From Gymnogyps californianus (taxonomy: Eukaryota > Chordata > Aves > Accipitriformes > Cathartidae), in NCBI RefSeq assembly GCF_018139145.2, contig NC_059473.1:7432503-7496502 (forward strand): a DNA stretch of 64,000 bases, read 5' to 3'. Numbering within the stretch: position 1 is the first letter of the stretch; every line of letters starts with the position of its first letter. The translations under genes and the position numbers were made by a program. Shown one piece after another: positions 12,529-24,520 of this stretch. Under the pieces are notes generated by a model. That model did no database searches, had not been told where the DNA came from, and worked only from the letters and a program-made list of their open reading frames with translations.

Positions 12529-15210
12529 CTTTAAGACCAAAGAATTTTCAAACTGATTATAGAGGCCAAGAGGTTTTTTTTCCTTTCTCTTTTAATTTTA
12601 AATATTCCTGGTGCTATCTTCTATGAAAACCCAACTGGCAGGAGGAACTTTGCACTGAACATCCACATTTAACTCAACATGAGAAAGTGAGAGGGCTCCC
12701 AGTTTCTACACTGAATCCCAACTATGCCAGAGGATTAGTTTAGTAGAATTGTCTATGAACAATTACTTGGCTCCAATGCCTTATTACTGGATCTCTGCAA
12801 ACACTGTGATGTTGAATGTTCAGGAACAATATTTTATAAATATTGAAGACTTTGATGTAGATCGCTTTTTTTTTTTTTTTTCAGGGATTGAACAGATTTC
12901 CTGAGGCAGCCAGTACGTATTGGGGTATTGAATATGGAGTTGAGATGGAGCACAGAAGTGACACTGGTCACATGTCAATATTCAAGTACGCTGCTTCGAG
13001 TGGTTCACTGTTGGTTCTGAGCACTCTAACAAGTTCTTGATGCCACCGGAAGTACTTCAGGACAAGAGGCCAGATCACCTCCTGTATTACACTTGCATGA
13101 ACCTCGCTGCCTATTCAAGGTAACACAGGTAGAAGTGATAAGAAATTATTGTATACAAAGTGCTTCTCTCATCACCATCCTTATGCCCCATCCTGTGCTG
13201 TAATGAGGGGCCTGCTGTTTCCTCAGCTCTGCCTTGCTCTGTGCAACACGGTGAACCAAGAGCAAATAAAGCCTTGCACTCCTCAGCCATTCAAGCTAAG
13301 CACAGAGTATCAAGCCTCACTTTTTAACTTATATCTCGTGTCACCCAAGTCAGCAACTGTGACTGGACTTATAGAGGGAGCAGATGGCACTTTCACAGAG
13401 CAGTTTTTTAGAAAGGAACTGTATGCTGGTGACAAGCTGATTTTCTTGAAAACTTAGTGGTACTTTGTTGAAAAAGGCAAAAGAAATTTTGATGATATAC
13501 ACTGTGTTCCACTTCTGCCATTGCACTGTTGTGAGATGTGATTCTTTTGGACTGACTCAAAATGTAGGTGGTTTCTTTTCTACAGTCTTTGGTAGATACT
13601 CAAGTAGGTGTTTGGTTTGCAGTTTCTTCCTGCAGATAGGGAACCTAGGCATTTGTTTCTTTCATTCCCAAAGGTCTTTTATCAGGCTTTTGGGGCTTGT
13701 TTAGGCTATCTTCACAAGACCGATGTGTTGTGGTTTGTGGTTTTGGGGTGTTTTTTGTTTGTTTTTTTTTTTAATAGTGATATTTCCACTTAAGAGGCTG
13801 AAAGTTGCTGCTAATAAGACTCTTGGATAAAGCTCTTGAAATTCTCAGAGTTTGCCTCAGGGACAAACCCTTGGGAGAAAATCTTGCCAGAATGAAGGCG
13901 GCTTCTCCTCCTGCCCCGCCAACCTTTTTGGTGGCCCAGGTGGACCCATTCGAAAGATCACAAGACAGGTTCTACCATAGTGACAGTGATTTAAGTTCAT
14001 GTGCTTCTCCCAACTTAGCAGTGCTAGGAATCGGGTCTTATGTAGTGTATTGTAAACTTAGCAGCCATGAAAATTTTGACAGTAGTTTTTTCATGCTTCA
14101 CGTGTTTTCTACCCTATGGTCAGAAAGATAAATTCATTTATAAAGAAGGAATAAAGTGGACAGGTGTTTTATTAAAACCTTCTTGTGAAATTTCTAAACA
14201 GCTGAAAGAGAAAAAAAAGACTTTCCACTGGAAATAACTTTTTTGAAAACACTTGGCTTGTATACATTTTCACCATGCTTTCAAAAGAAAATGATGACAC
14301 AAAGCAAAAATAATCCCAGGACTCCCTTATAAATCATCTGGTTTCAATCTCAAAAGAGCTTTTTCCTTGTCATGTCAACATTATTTTAATTAGAGCACTG
14401 GAGCTTGTAAGAAAGCACAAATAATTGCAGGACTGTGTTTCATACACGTTCACAGCCATCAGAGGTCAGTACAAGTTCATTCAACTGAGCAGTTTTAAGG
14501 TCTTCTATTCCTCTAGTCTTACATAACACATTTCTGATAAATATGAAAATGAGCCTTCATGTCTGTGACGTCTTACTAGATAAGAAGATTCTTGGGAGCT
14601 GTAAAAAGCTAATGAACACAAAATATATGCTTATGCTGGTATCTTGACACCATATAGTGTGCCAGGAAAAGCTCAACTTCATGTTTGATCTAGTTTTAGG
14701 AGTATAACTCAGCAATTAGCGAAAGACTGGAATGAGTGGAATAGCTATACCAAGTGCTCTTCCAGGTTTTGTGCCTTGTTGAGATCTGTTTGGCATTAAT
14801 CCTACTGGTTATGAAGCTTAAGCTGCTAAGAGTGAGCACCAGCACAGCTACAGCAAAGAGCCTACACTTTGCAATGTATTATTTCAGTGGCTCATTTGAG
14901 CCCAATATTAATGGGCCACAGTGAAGTGCCCTCTAAAAAAATATCTCAATAGTCTTCAGTTAAAGAGAATGAAGGTTTTAAGGCTACATTCTGTGGATTT
15001 TTAACTGATTTTACAATATGCTATATTTATTTCAAAAAAACGCTATAAACTGCTAAAACTGGAAAGTATAACAAAACTCTGAGGAATAGAAGGTTCAGGA
15101 AGTTCTGAACTTATTTTCCCAAACCAATACTTACATCCATGTCCTTCTGCATCTATTTCACTGAAAAATTTTCCTTAGAGAAACATGAATAAAATTTCAT
15201 TTGGCTAGAG
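12529..15210. other. Intergenic sequence, no gene recognised
   Basis: Noncoding. Contains a 16-T run at 12866-12881 followed by CAG, which mimics a splice acceptor but has no coding continuation behind it. Open frames near 13149 (102 codons) and 13805 (108 codons) are not recognisable as proteins. Confidence 0.7.
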
Positions 15211-15375
15211 TGTGGGAGAGTGAAAGACAGTGAATCTAGTGGTTTAAGTCCCTGCTGCAGAAAAGAGCTGAGAATCTCTGTTATGAATCTGGCAGAGAAT
15301 GAATTTGAACTTCTGTCTCCCACTATAAAAATAGTCTATCAGTTATGGGACCTTCTCCCTCTAGAGACAAATTCA
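15211..15375. repeat. Possible ancient tRNA-SINE-like remnant
   Basis: The order 'ctagtggttta ... ccctgctg ... ggcagagaatgaatttgaact ... tgtctcccac ... ggga' is like old amniote SINE-type repeats, in which a 'gtggtta' block and a 'ttgaac ... gtctcccac' block occur. Divergence is high and no poly(A) or target duplication is visible. It could be chance similarity. Confidence 0.3.
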
Positions 15376-18300
15376 AAAGGTAAACAAAAAAATGATAACT
15401 AGAATGGGTTTAAGTGTTTGTTTAGGAAAAAGCTTTCTAAACAATTTTGGTTTTGACCCAAAAGAAATATCGAAACATAGAAAAATTCTATGAAATATGA
15501 TTTTAGTTCCCTGGACAGCAGAAATAGTAATGTGAACTGCTTCTTATCTGGGATTAAGTTATGAAAATAAAATTCAAGTGTAGAAGGTCAGTGGAAAATA
15601 AAAAATGCAATTTATTAACTTGGTTTTATTGGAAGAAGCACTGAAACTCAGTCTCAGAGGATAATAAATATTAAATGCTGCATAACCAGAATTGCCAAGG
15701 CTTCAGGTTCAACATGGATCTCACTATATTGGTTGTTTATCTTGAAGCCTAGTTCCCACAGCCATTTATCATCTGAAAATCTCAGCTTTCATTAAGACAC
15801 CACGTTGTTGCCTTTGTGCCTGTAGAGGAACACATGAAAATACAAAAAGCACTAACTCAAGTGTTCCTCTACTGTCATTAAAAAAAAAAAAAAGTATAAA
15901 GCTAATCTCACAAAGTCACATTGCTCCAGGAGCTAGGGCTACAGGAGAAAACATTAAATGCCATTAGACTATTCATAAAACTGACAGCTGACGATGCTGA
16001 GTGTGGGAAGAGAATCTTCTCACAGTATCTAGCTCAAATGTGAGTCCAGTAAATACATATTAAGAGTACCAGCTTTGAACTCACTAGGAAACCTTCATAG
16101 TCCTGGTGAATCATTTAGGAAATCTCAGTGTCTGATAAAATACACCCTCCATCAGGATCAAACATCATCACGTATGCCCTGAGGTCTGAACAAAGACTAA
16201 ACAATGCAGTATCCTGACTTCTGTTGCCACATCAGCTAGTGTTAACCCAAAAGTTTGCTTTTTACTGGTGTTAACTCAGTAATTGTTAGCTATCTCGTAC
16301 CGTTACAAGATAGCAAAACAACCTGGATTTTATTGAAGGTGATGCTGAGGGACAGAGGTACGCTGTGAGGTCTTAGGAAGGCCATGACAACCCTGGAAAG
16401 AAGACTCACTAGAATCCAAACTATAACCACGTTTAATAATCATGATTTGAGAAACTTTATAAGAATGGTCAGGAATTTTGCTGTATCTTATAAACAATTA
16501 TTCTCAGCCTTGCCTTTACACTGTGAACCGCTGTATTGATTTGATTGGAAATATTTGAAGTATGTATGTAACTGTAGGAAGGCAAGGATGTTTGCAAGAA
16601 AAGCTTTGTCTGGTATTCTGGGACTGACTAGTTAGATAAAAAGACTTAATTCAAAGGTGTTCTGTGTTATCAAAAAGTCATGATAGTGAACAGTGGTTTG
16701 AGTTCTTGTAAAGTCCACTGACAATTCTAATTAAGCACATATGGAAAAGAGAAAATATGTGGATGATTTGCTTGCTGTTCTATACTCTATGAAATCCGGG
16801 ATTTATCTTTAATTATACTGCTTCCTGAAGTTAATTAAAGTATTGCCCTAAGGATCATGTGGAAGGTGCGTTTGGTCTGAAACTTTTTGTGCTTGATGTC
16901 AGGGTGGATATCTAACTTTCTTGTCAAATTTCAGTAAGACCCAGTGAATTAAGCTGGTAAGACTACAAGTAATATTAAACTAGGCCTAGATAGACTCTGG
17001 TCTGAGTCTATCTGGGTGTAAATCTGAATCTGGACAGAGTGCCTGGAGTCAACAGAGCTCTGTAGAGGCACATGTGTCGTCTTAGGGAGAGGGCCATGAC
17101 TCACTGCAGAGTTATCACAGGATTATTTTTTTTCCCCTCTAGATTTTGTTTTTACATGGAACTACTGATTTTGTGTGTGTGCGTTTGTGTCTTTGTCTTA
17201 AGCATCAAAATCTGGACCTGGGTAATCCTGAACATATTGCTAAAGTATTACATTTTCTATTGTTGAGGAATTCTGGTTAAATCAGAGGATTTTCTTTAGA
17301 GATCCTTTAGTCAAACCCAGATCACTAATAGAGCACCAGGTTACGGACTAGGAGAGCACCAAACTGTCTGAGTAAAATTGTACTGATCTTGAATCTAATA
17401 ATCTAATGATTCAAGATTAGTGGTGTCTCCTGGCCTCAGAAATCTAGTGATAAAGATGTAATCTTCACACTGTTTTAAAAGGGTTAAAAACAGTATCAGA
17501 ATTCTGAAATTCTTACATGACAAAGAGTAGCACATACTCTACTAATGCTGTTGATGTAAGTCACTTGGTTCACAGGGCTATAGAAACTGGCCTCCAAAAA
17601 CAAGTGCTTCTGCGAGATCTGTTTAATGACTGCCTTAAGTATAATGTAAAAGAGGCAGTCATCTAGGGCAGCTAGGACAGTAAAATGGCCATGGCTCAGC
17701 TGTCTCCGTTACCAGGACTAGAAATCTTCGGAGCTAAATTGGCTGCTAGAGCTAGCAAGGGAAAGGTTGGAGTTTGAAGCACGGCAGTTGCTGTGGGAAG
17801 GAAAGGAATAAGGCCTTTTTCCTCGTATTTCTTTCACAGAAGTATGATAGTAAACCTCAATCTCCAGAATTTCTCCGGACAGTTCTCAATCCCTGCTCCA
17901 CTGCTTTCCTCTATATACCTGATTTCAGTGAAAACAGAGTCTATTAAGCTTCCCCCTACCCTCAGTTCTCTCCTTCCCTGCTGAGTATTCAGTTTTTGCC
18001 TATCCAGTTAGAAATCTTGAGTCACCTGTGTTCTATTTTTAGCATGCTTTCCTCCAGCAAAGAAAAGGAAGAGAAGGAAACCTTATGTAAAGAAACTGCA
18101 TTAATGCTGCAGTAAATCTACGACATCAGCTGCTGTTTGCCACCATAGCGAATAGCCGGTGAGGAAAAGAACTACTCAAGGTAAAAGGCTGTTTTAGATG
18201 TCTGTTAGCTACAGTGAAAGCGCTGGAACTGAAGGACATGCACTGGTCTCAGAGCAAGTTGTAGCTGATCACTTAATAGCTTTAAATTTTAGCAGCATTG

Positions 18301-19254
18301 AAAAAGCAGCACAAGACCTCTATCCTGGGTTACAGTCTCATGTATAGGAAAGGTTGCCTTGAAATCCACTGCAAGCAGTAGGCTGCTAAATATAGCTGGA
18401 ATAGTCACCTCCCAGGCTAAGGGATGAATGCATATAGCTGGGGAATGGAATGAGGCCTGCCTAAAAGTACTCTAAGGCCCAACTTGCCTAGCCTTCTCCA
18501 GTGATATAAAACATGCTGCTTTGTTTGACATAGGGATGTGTTTCAAAAGAGAACTATAGAGACTGGAAAAAAGCAACCCTTCTTTACGAGTTCTGTCAAA
18601 CTTACCTTGCATAATATTAAAATTAGAGATTACATGGAATTTAAAAACGAATGAACACCATAGGAAAGAAGCTTTAGTTTTCCAGTGTCTTGGCATGACA
18701 GTTAAAAGACTCCAATCATAAACTAGCTTCCTGTAAGAATATGAGTGTGTTTAATGAAAATCTTGTAACTGAAACTAATGTATTGAATTTCCCAGACCTG
18801 CTGCTCTGGGAAACCTTCAGATGATTTTATTCTCTGGTATATGTACCAGCTTTGAGCTGAACTCTTGGAGTCCTAGCTTCTGAAGCATGGCAGTGTTTTT
18901 GGAATACCAGAGTGTGTTCCTAAAGCTTCTGTAACAAATGCAGGGTGTTTCAGACTTGTACACTAAATATTAAATACAAATAACCCCAAGTAAGGAACAA
19001 CAACACTTTATTTTCTTGACAAAATTATATAGTGCAATTAAATATAAGGCTTAAACCAACTTCAAAAAACATCTGTCTCAGAACTTTGTGGATTTTAAAA
19101 ATTCTTGGGATAGTTTTGTAATGTCGCCCTTCCTGCGTTTGGGACCAATTTCTAGGATGAATTTTTAAATTCTCACTCACCCTTTCATCCTCCCATCTGA
19201 CCCTTGGCACCTCTTCAGAGCTCCATTGACTTCAGCAAGGCATGAAATTGAGAA
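15376..19254. other. Intergenic sequence, no gene recognised
   Basis: AT-rich noncoding DNA. A run of 14 A is at about 15880-15893. An imperfect 14-bp inverted repeat lies at 17382-17421. A short direct repeat of AGAGCACCA flanks the stretch 17324-17361. No gene, RNA or clear transposon was recognised. Confidence 0.7.
17382..17421. repeat. Short inverted repeat (14-bp arms, 12-nt loop)
   Basis: The arm ACTGATCTTGAATC (17382-17395) pairs with GATTCAAGATTAGT (17408-17421), with one G-T wobble. The loop is AT-rich. It is too short for a typical pre-miRNA and is most likely a chance or transposon-derived palindrome. Confidence 0.8.
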
Positions 19255-19300
19255 AGAATTGCAGCTAAGTCTGGTTAAAACAGAATTGCAGCTAAGTCTG
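19255..19300. repeat. Short direct duplication, 27-bp period
   Basis: The 19-mer AGAATTGCAGCTAAGTCTG occurs at 19255-19273 and again at 19282-19300 with no mismatch, separated by 8 bases. Two identical copies in otherwise old sequence suggest a fairly recent local duplication. Confidence 0.9.
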
Positions 19301-19840
19301 CAGAGCCGTAGATGGAGCAAAACTCTCAAAAGTCAAAAGAAATTCTGCACAAGTGAAAATAGAAAAAAATTGGTCTGGAAAGCCTTTTGAAAATTTACAG
19401 TAAGTAGGTAAAGTGAACAATAATTTGGTTTCTTCCATCTGTTTGACAGTGTAGGGTAAAAATAACTAATGTCAACCATAGTAAAGTATCATGAGGCAAC
19501 TGAATGAAAAATTTTTAGTTTTTATAAGGCAACCTAGCTACCAGCTCTTTACCATAATAACTGGTAATAAACACAGATATTTTCCCCCCCTCCCCCAAAC
19601 TGTATTTCTCTAAGAGATAGGATGGACAAAACTGAAATGATGAATAACAAAACTATAGGCAATGACAACAGGAAATGAGACTATAGATAGCCCATGTATG
19701 GAGTCACATTTAACATAATCTAATTCTGTGTCATGTCTTGAAATGATTTGTTCACTGGCAATGGGGAAGGCAAATAATCTACTGTATCACGTCACTAAGT
19801 TTAGTAATGCTAAAAAAAAGGTGTTGAAGCGTAACTACTA

Positions 19841-19921
19841 CTTGGATGAGTAGGGCTGTTGACCTCACTGGGTCTAATCATATGAAGTGCTTCACTGAAT
19901 GAGTAAGAATTGCAAAATGAA
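19841..19921 (+). repeat. Interspersed repeat fragment, copy A
   Basis: This ~80-bp stretch aligns end to end with 20580-20662 (shared blocks CTTGG.TGAGTAG, CACTGGGTCTA, GAGTAAGAATTGCA or AAGTAAGAATTGCA). The wording 'cactgggtcta ... gagtaagaattgca' resembles an old amniote repeat ('cagtgggactactcac ... gtaaggattgcagga'). It is probably a degraded copy of a dispersed element. Confidence 0.55.
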
Positions 19922-19972
19922 GCCACTTGTTAGATTAAAAAAATGGATTTGGGGTATTTTGCAATGTTACTC

Positions 19973-19992
19973 TTTTTTTTTTTTTTTTTTTT
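19973..19992. repeat. Poly(T) tract, 20 T
   Basis: Twenty consecutive T, followed by AAAC. It could be the poly(A) end of a minus-strand retro-element, but no element body is recognisable to its right. Confidence 0.9.
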
Positions 19993-20579
19993 AAACTGGG
20001 TAGCATTACTAGTTCTCGTCTGGGCCTGTATAAATCTCATGCTTCCGGAAGCACCAAACATTTACATTACAAGAACAATAAGCAATAACCTTTAAGCTTT
20101 GTGTGAAATCACTTCTTAATTTCCTGTTCAGAGACTGAAATGTCATCATTAAACATAGGTTAAAGCTATGTCTTTCGGTTCAGTTTTATTAGTAATGCTA
20201 AGGAGATTTGTCTTCCCAGTTAAGTATCAGTTGTCTTAATGTTCCAGATGTTTGTAGCTAAGAATGACTTGTCTGAATTGATGTGGTGATGACACAGAGA
20301 AGGAACAGATGGCACAGAGCTGTCCCTGCTCCATTCATCGCGTCAACGACTGGAAACAATGACAATACTACACTGGCTCGTTCCAAATTATGGAGCCCAG
20401 CAAACAAATTAGCCTGACTGGCAGGAGGTCTCGCAGAAGTAGACTGAAATCTGCCTTGGACAGCTATAGAGGTTACATGGCTATGGATCACATCACTGGT
20501 GAAAGAGGTCAGTAGAAAAATGTCCCAAGAAAGAGGTTTTGCCTCTACCTAGTGCTTGTAAAGTTCTTTCAGTCTTTTG

Positions 20580-20662
20580 CTTGGGTGAGTAGTTCTGTGA
20601 ACTTCACTGGGTCTAGCTACAAGAAGTTGTTTTTCATTTAAGAAGTAAGAATTGCAGATTCA
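20580..20662 (+). repeat. Interspersed repeat fragment, copy B
   Basis: Homologous to 19841-19921 in the same orientation about 740 bp away, with roughly 70 percent identity by eye. Flanking sequences do not appear to match, so independent insertion of one family fits better than a recent segmental duplication. Confidence 0.55.
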
Positions 20663-23600
20663 ACTTTATGATCAAATACTAGGTAAGAATGTAGTAATGG
20701 CATGATGCTTGTAAGTGGAAGAAGATAGAGCAAAAGGGTATACTAGGCTTACTTGTGCTTACTGCTGTATTTTTGCAGCAGGCTCATAGTTACTGTACTG
20801 TTATTCTTTTTATCTAGGTCTGATTTTCTCTATTACTGTTGGATTTGTCTGACCATGACATTCCAGTCAGATATTTTTTATTTTTGTATCATAAGATAGG
20901 GACAGAACCGTATCGGCTGTGCAATTTATAGAGTCTTAATCCTTGCAAGGAGATTGAAGTGTCAGTGCCACGAATGTCCTGGTGTTGGGTACAGATTCCT
21001 AACCAGACATGTGTACCATATATCAGAAAATCTCAACAAATTCCTAATGGTATGAGTACTCACAGCTGATTGACATCTGGATACACTCAGAGAACAAGTT
21101 CTGGTAATATTGCTTAAGAAACCAAGGGCACAGTATATTTATATGCTTATGGCTTGCAACCATTTTCCTGTCATCTTATTGTACATCATGAAACAACATG
21201 GAGATGCAGGATTTGTAACTAAGGAAAAGCAGATTTTGTTGTTCCATAAAAAAGGAAACTTGTTGGGCTTTTCCTACTTGGGCCTGCACTACGGGTTGTT
21301 ATAGAACACCAAATACAAGTTTTTGGTATAAGATATTTATTGATATGAGTCCTTATGAAGTTTCCTCTGTGGCTTGGTGAACACATTGTTTTTGTCAGGA
21401 GCATACTTATAGTTTGGAAGGAATAGGAGTATTCACAATGGTGTACTTAAAAAAACCCCACTAAATTAAAAATGAGTAGAATTACTCGCTTGGTAAATAA
21501 AGTGAATAAAATTAATTCTTTTATCCAGATTGGAAAGTGAGATGTGGATAAACTCCGATCACCCCATTTACAAGTGATAAACTGTTTACCTGTTTCACTC
21601 TTGACTGCTCTAGAAGTGTTGAGGTTATCTGCCAGAAGACTATTTTGTACGGTGAGTGGAAAAAGGTAAACGTGTAATTCTTGTGCTAAGGGTGTGAATA
21701 GTTCCCCAAATATGAAAGTTTGGGGGTTTGAACCCAAGGTACTTTTTCCTACAAGCAGAGTAGCTTGTTCTGTGTTTCCTTTTATTACCTGACATGAGTT
21801 CTGTGTGTCCATCTGAAAAGATCTTAGAAAAATGTTGGTACCAGCTTCTCTCTGCACTCAAGAGTTTGCAGAATTCTTTGAAATGAAAAAGTCAGAAAAA
21901 TTCCCTCTCCCCTGCAAACGCTACAGTAACACTTTGACAATATTGCAGCAAAGCCTGTGTTTCTAACTATGGTGATTTGGGGCTGTTAGAACTTAACTTT
22001 CTGTCAGGAGAGACTCCCAGCTTTCAATAACAACAAAAGATTTTTGCATTAGTACTTGAAAATATGACTGAAATTCATCCAAAAGTTTTGGAAAGGAGAA
22101 GGTCTCAAATCATTATTATTTTAAACTTGTTTTATGATATTTCAATACCTGATATTGACTATATCCAGTAAATCATGAAAACAATGATAAAATAATTTTG
22201 TCATCTACATAAAGACCAAAAATGGTAAAGCTGAGTAGGTATTTTTAGAGGAAAGCACAACCGTGACTGAATTTCCAGGAGATCGGGTTATGATAATGGC
22301 AGATTGTTAATACAGAGTACATGTGGTTTGAGGATTTAAGTTTTATGGTAGAATAAACAAAAGGGAAAGAAAGAAGACTTTAGAAGCCTCACTTCTCAAA
22401 AGAAATATCCAAAGTCAGTGGTTATATGCAAACTTTTTAGACCATACAAAGGATATTATAATTTAATTTTCAGCTTATAGACATGAAAAAACCCCAAAAG
22501 GGACTATGAAAATAATGGTAGTGACAGGAAAACAGCAGAGGACCTTACCCTAAGTTTTAATAGATCTAAATGGTCCAGACAAGCACAGCCCTACAATATT
22601 AATTGACATCCAAAAATATCTATAAGAATCATATGCCAAGAAGACACCCCAAACTACTAGTCATGGTAACTGAGTTATCCTGAACCGTGATGCTTTTCCT
22701 TCATAACATAATGCATCTGATTTAACTAGTAGAAACTTGGCTACCTGGAAACCTAGTGTCATGTTTTTCTAGTCAAAACTTACAGCCTCCTTTATTTACG
22801 TAACTGAGCTAATGCAGACTTAGGATATTTAAGATGTATACTTCTGATTATAAACAGGAAAAAGACAGAGCATAGTTTATTAATTTTATCTAAACCTTGG
22901 CCTGAATAGTAGATTTCATCATTAATGGCTCTGCAATATAAACTGAAGATTTGAAATGTGTCATTCCCTTATATAGTTCAAGAATAACATGCAAAGTTAT
23001 GTGCGCATGCTGATACATGAAGCTTAGGTCTGGTTATAATATGCTAGTCTGTAATCTTTTACTAGTCTATATTAAATCCATAGATCATTTATTAATCTAA
23101 AGTGTTTTTCAAAAGTCCACCGAAACTTACGCTAGTTGTTGACACACTGTTGACAAAAGTTAGGATTAAAAAAATCATTAGAAATTGAAGACGTCTGCCA
23201 CAACTGGTAACTTATTCACACTGCTGTTACTCCGCTGACATATACTGACTTAAATAATGTATTATTACGATGCAAGAGTAGAATAAGACTTATCCTAATC
23301 GAGGAGGCAATGACATCTGTGGGTAGCAAGAAATATGTTGTCTTTTTAACGGCTACATATTAAAGTGGTAAAAGCAAAAATGACAGAAACAAGACACCTG
23401 AGCAAAGATCTTGCTATCCAACAATCGGATGATCTGGCATTCAGACATACAATAGTGTCCTCCATAACTCAAATTAGCAAAACAGCTGCACTCAGTTCAT
23501 GCGTCTTTTTAGCCACTTTTTGCTCACAGAAATGTACGTTAAAGTTTCAATACATCTCCCTGTAGCTCTGGAACATTAACGCTAAGTGCATCCAGGGAGG

Positions 23601-24410
23601 GTTTAATAGACTGCAACATTAAAATGAGAAATGTTATGCATACCATGTTTGGTTTGGGGTTTTTAGGTGTGTCCACTGCGACTGAGGGTACTTGGGTTAT
23701 CAGTGAAGGTCTGGCAATTCATGTAGTGCTGTCTGCTTTGAATTAACTTCACTAGTGCACACAACTCATCCTGGTTGCACTGATATCAAACAGAAAAATT
23801 CTCTGCTGTAGTTTGTTCTGCTTTTCAAGAAAAGATAATTTATTTCCAGTGTTATATGAGCACTTGGAGGTGTGATTTGAGCTCCATTATGTTCAAGATG
23901 TAAAATGAGAGCCTTGTTCTGAACAGCCTACAACAAATTTGAAGGAAAAGACATAGAGCTGGTGGGAAGCCAAATTCAGAACAAGTTCTGCACCACCAGG
24001 GGTGTGCAAGCAGCATAAATAGAGCATCTGCTCTAGTCAGCAATGTTTGAGCTTCCCTTTGAAAACACATACTTTCATGTAGCTGTGAGACTTTCTCTCC
24101 TTTCTCCTCAAAGCAAACAATTAGTAGAAACATACCTTCGTTTAAATTACTAGCACTTCCTCTCTCAGTAGCAGTTTTGTCAAAAATTTTTTTCTTTCAC
24201 TGGCACTTCTCTTCAGTCCCTTAAGCCAACAGTTTCTGAGATAAGAAGGGTCATTTATTTTTAAAATGTTTTCTGATCCCTTCATGAACATAGTATAATC
24301 AAGTTGTTAAACTGAATTCACCCCTGTCTTCATAGGAGTTATAAGCCTGAAGGAAAGTTTTTGAAAGCGTATGGAACTGCCAGCCTGGGTGGTCTAACAA
24401 GTGTTCATAC
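20663..24410. other. Intergenic sequence, no gene recognised
   Basis: AT-rich noncoding DNA. A minus-strand open frame of 136 codons (21447-21857) is the largest here. It overlaps another frame on the same strand, has no recognisable motif and ends in an F/L-rich tail typical of AT-rich noise. No RNA gene or recognisable transposon. Confidence 0.7.
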
Positions 24411-24520
24411 AGGGGGCCTAGTTCTCCACGTCTTTTCAATGGGTGTATTGATTTATGCCTGTGTACTGTAGATTTCATGCTCTGACCAGTTCAGTGACTT
24501 TACTCACATCAAAGTAAACC
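24411..24520. repeat. Remnant of ancient amniote interspersed repeat
   Basis: The head GGGGGCCTAGTTCTCCA, a middle TTCAATGGGTGTATT and the tail TTCAGTGACTTTACTCACAT match the block order of an old amniote repeat ('gggcctgattctcca ... cagtgacttcaatgg ... ttactccg'). The copy is degraded, with no target duplication visible. Confidence 0.45.

Noticed and set aside
12866..12884. Poly(T)-CAG resembling a strong splice acceptor
   Set aside because: The sequence after it has stops in all frames within a short distance and no recognised coding similarity.
21447..21857. 136-codon minus-strand open frame
   Set aside because: Overlaps another same-strand frame, no motif, and the tail is just AT-rich hydrophobic noise.
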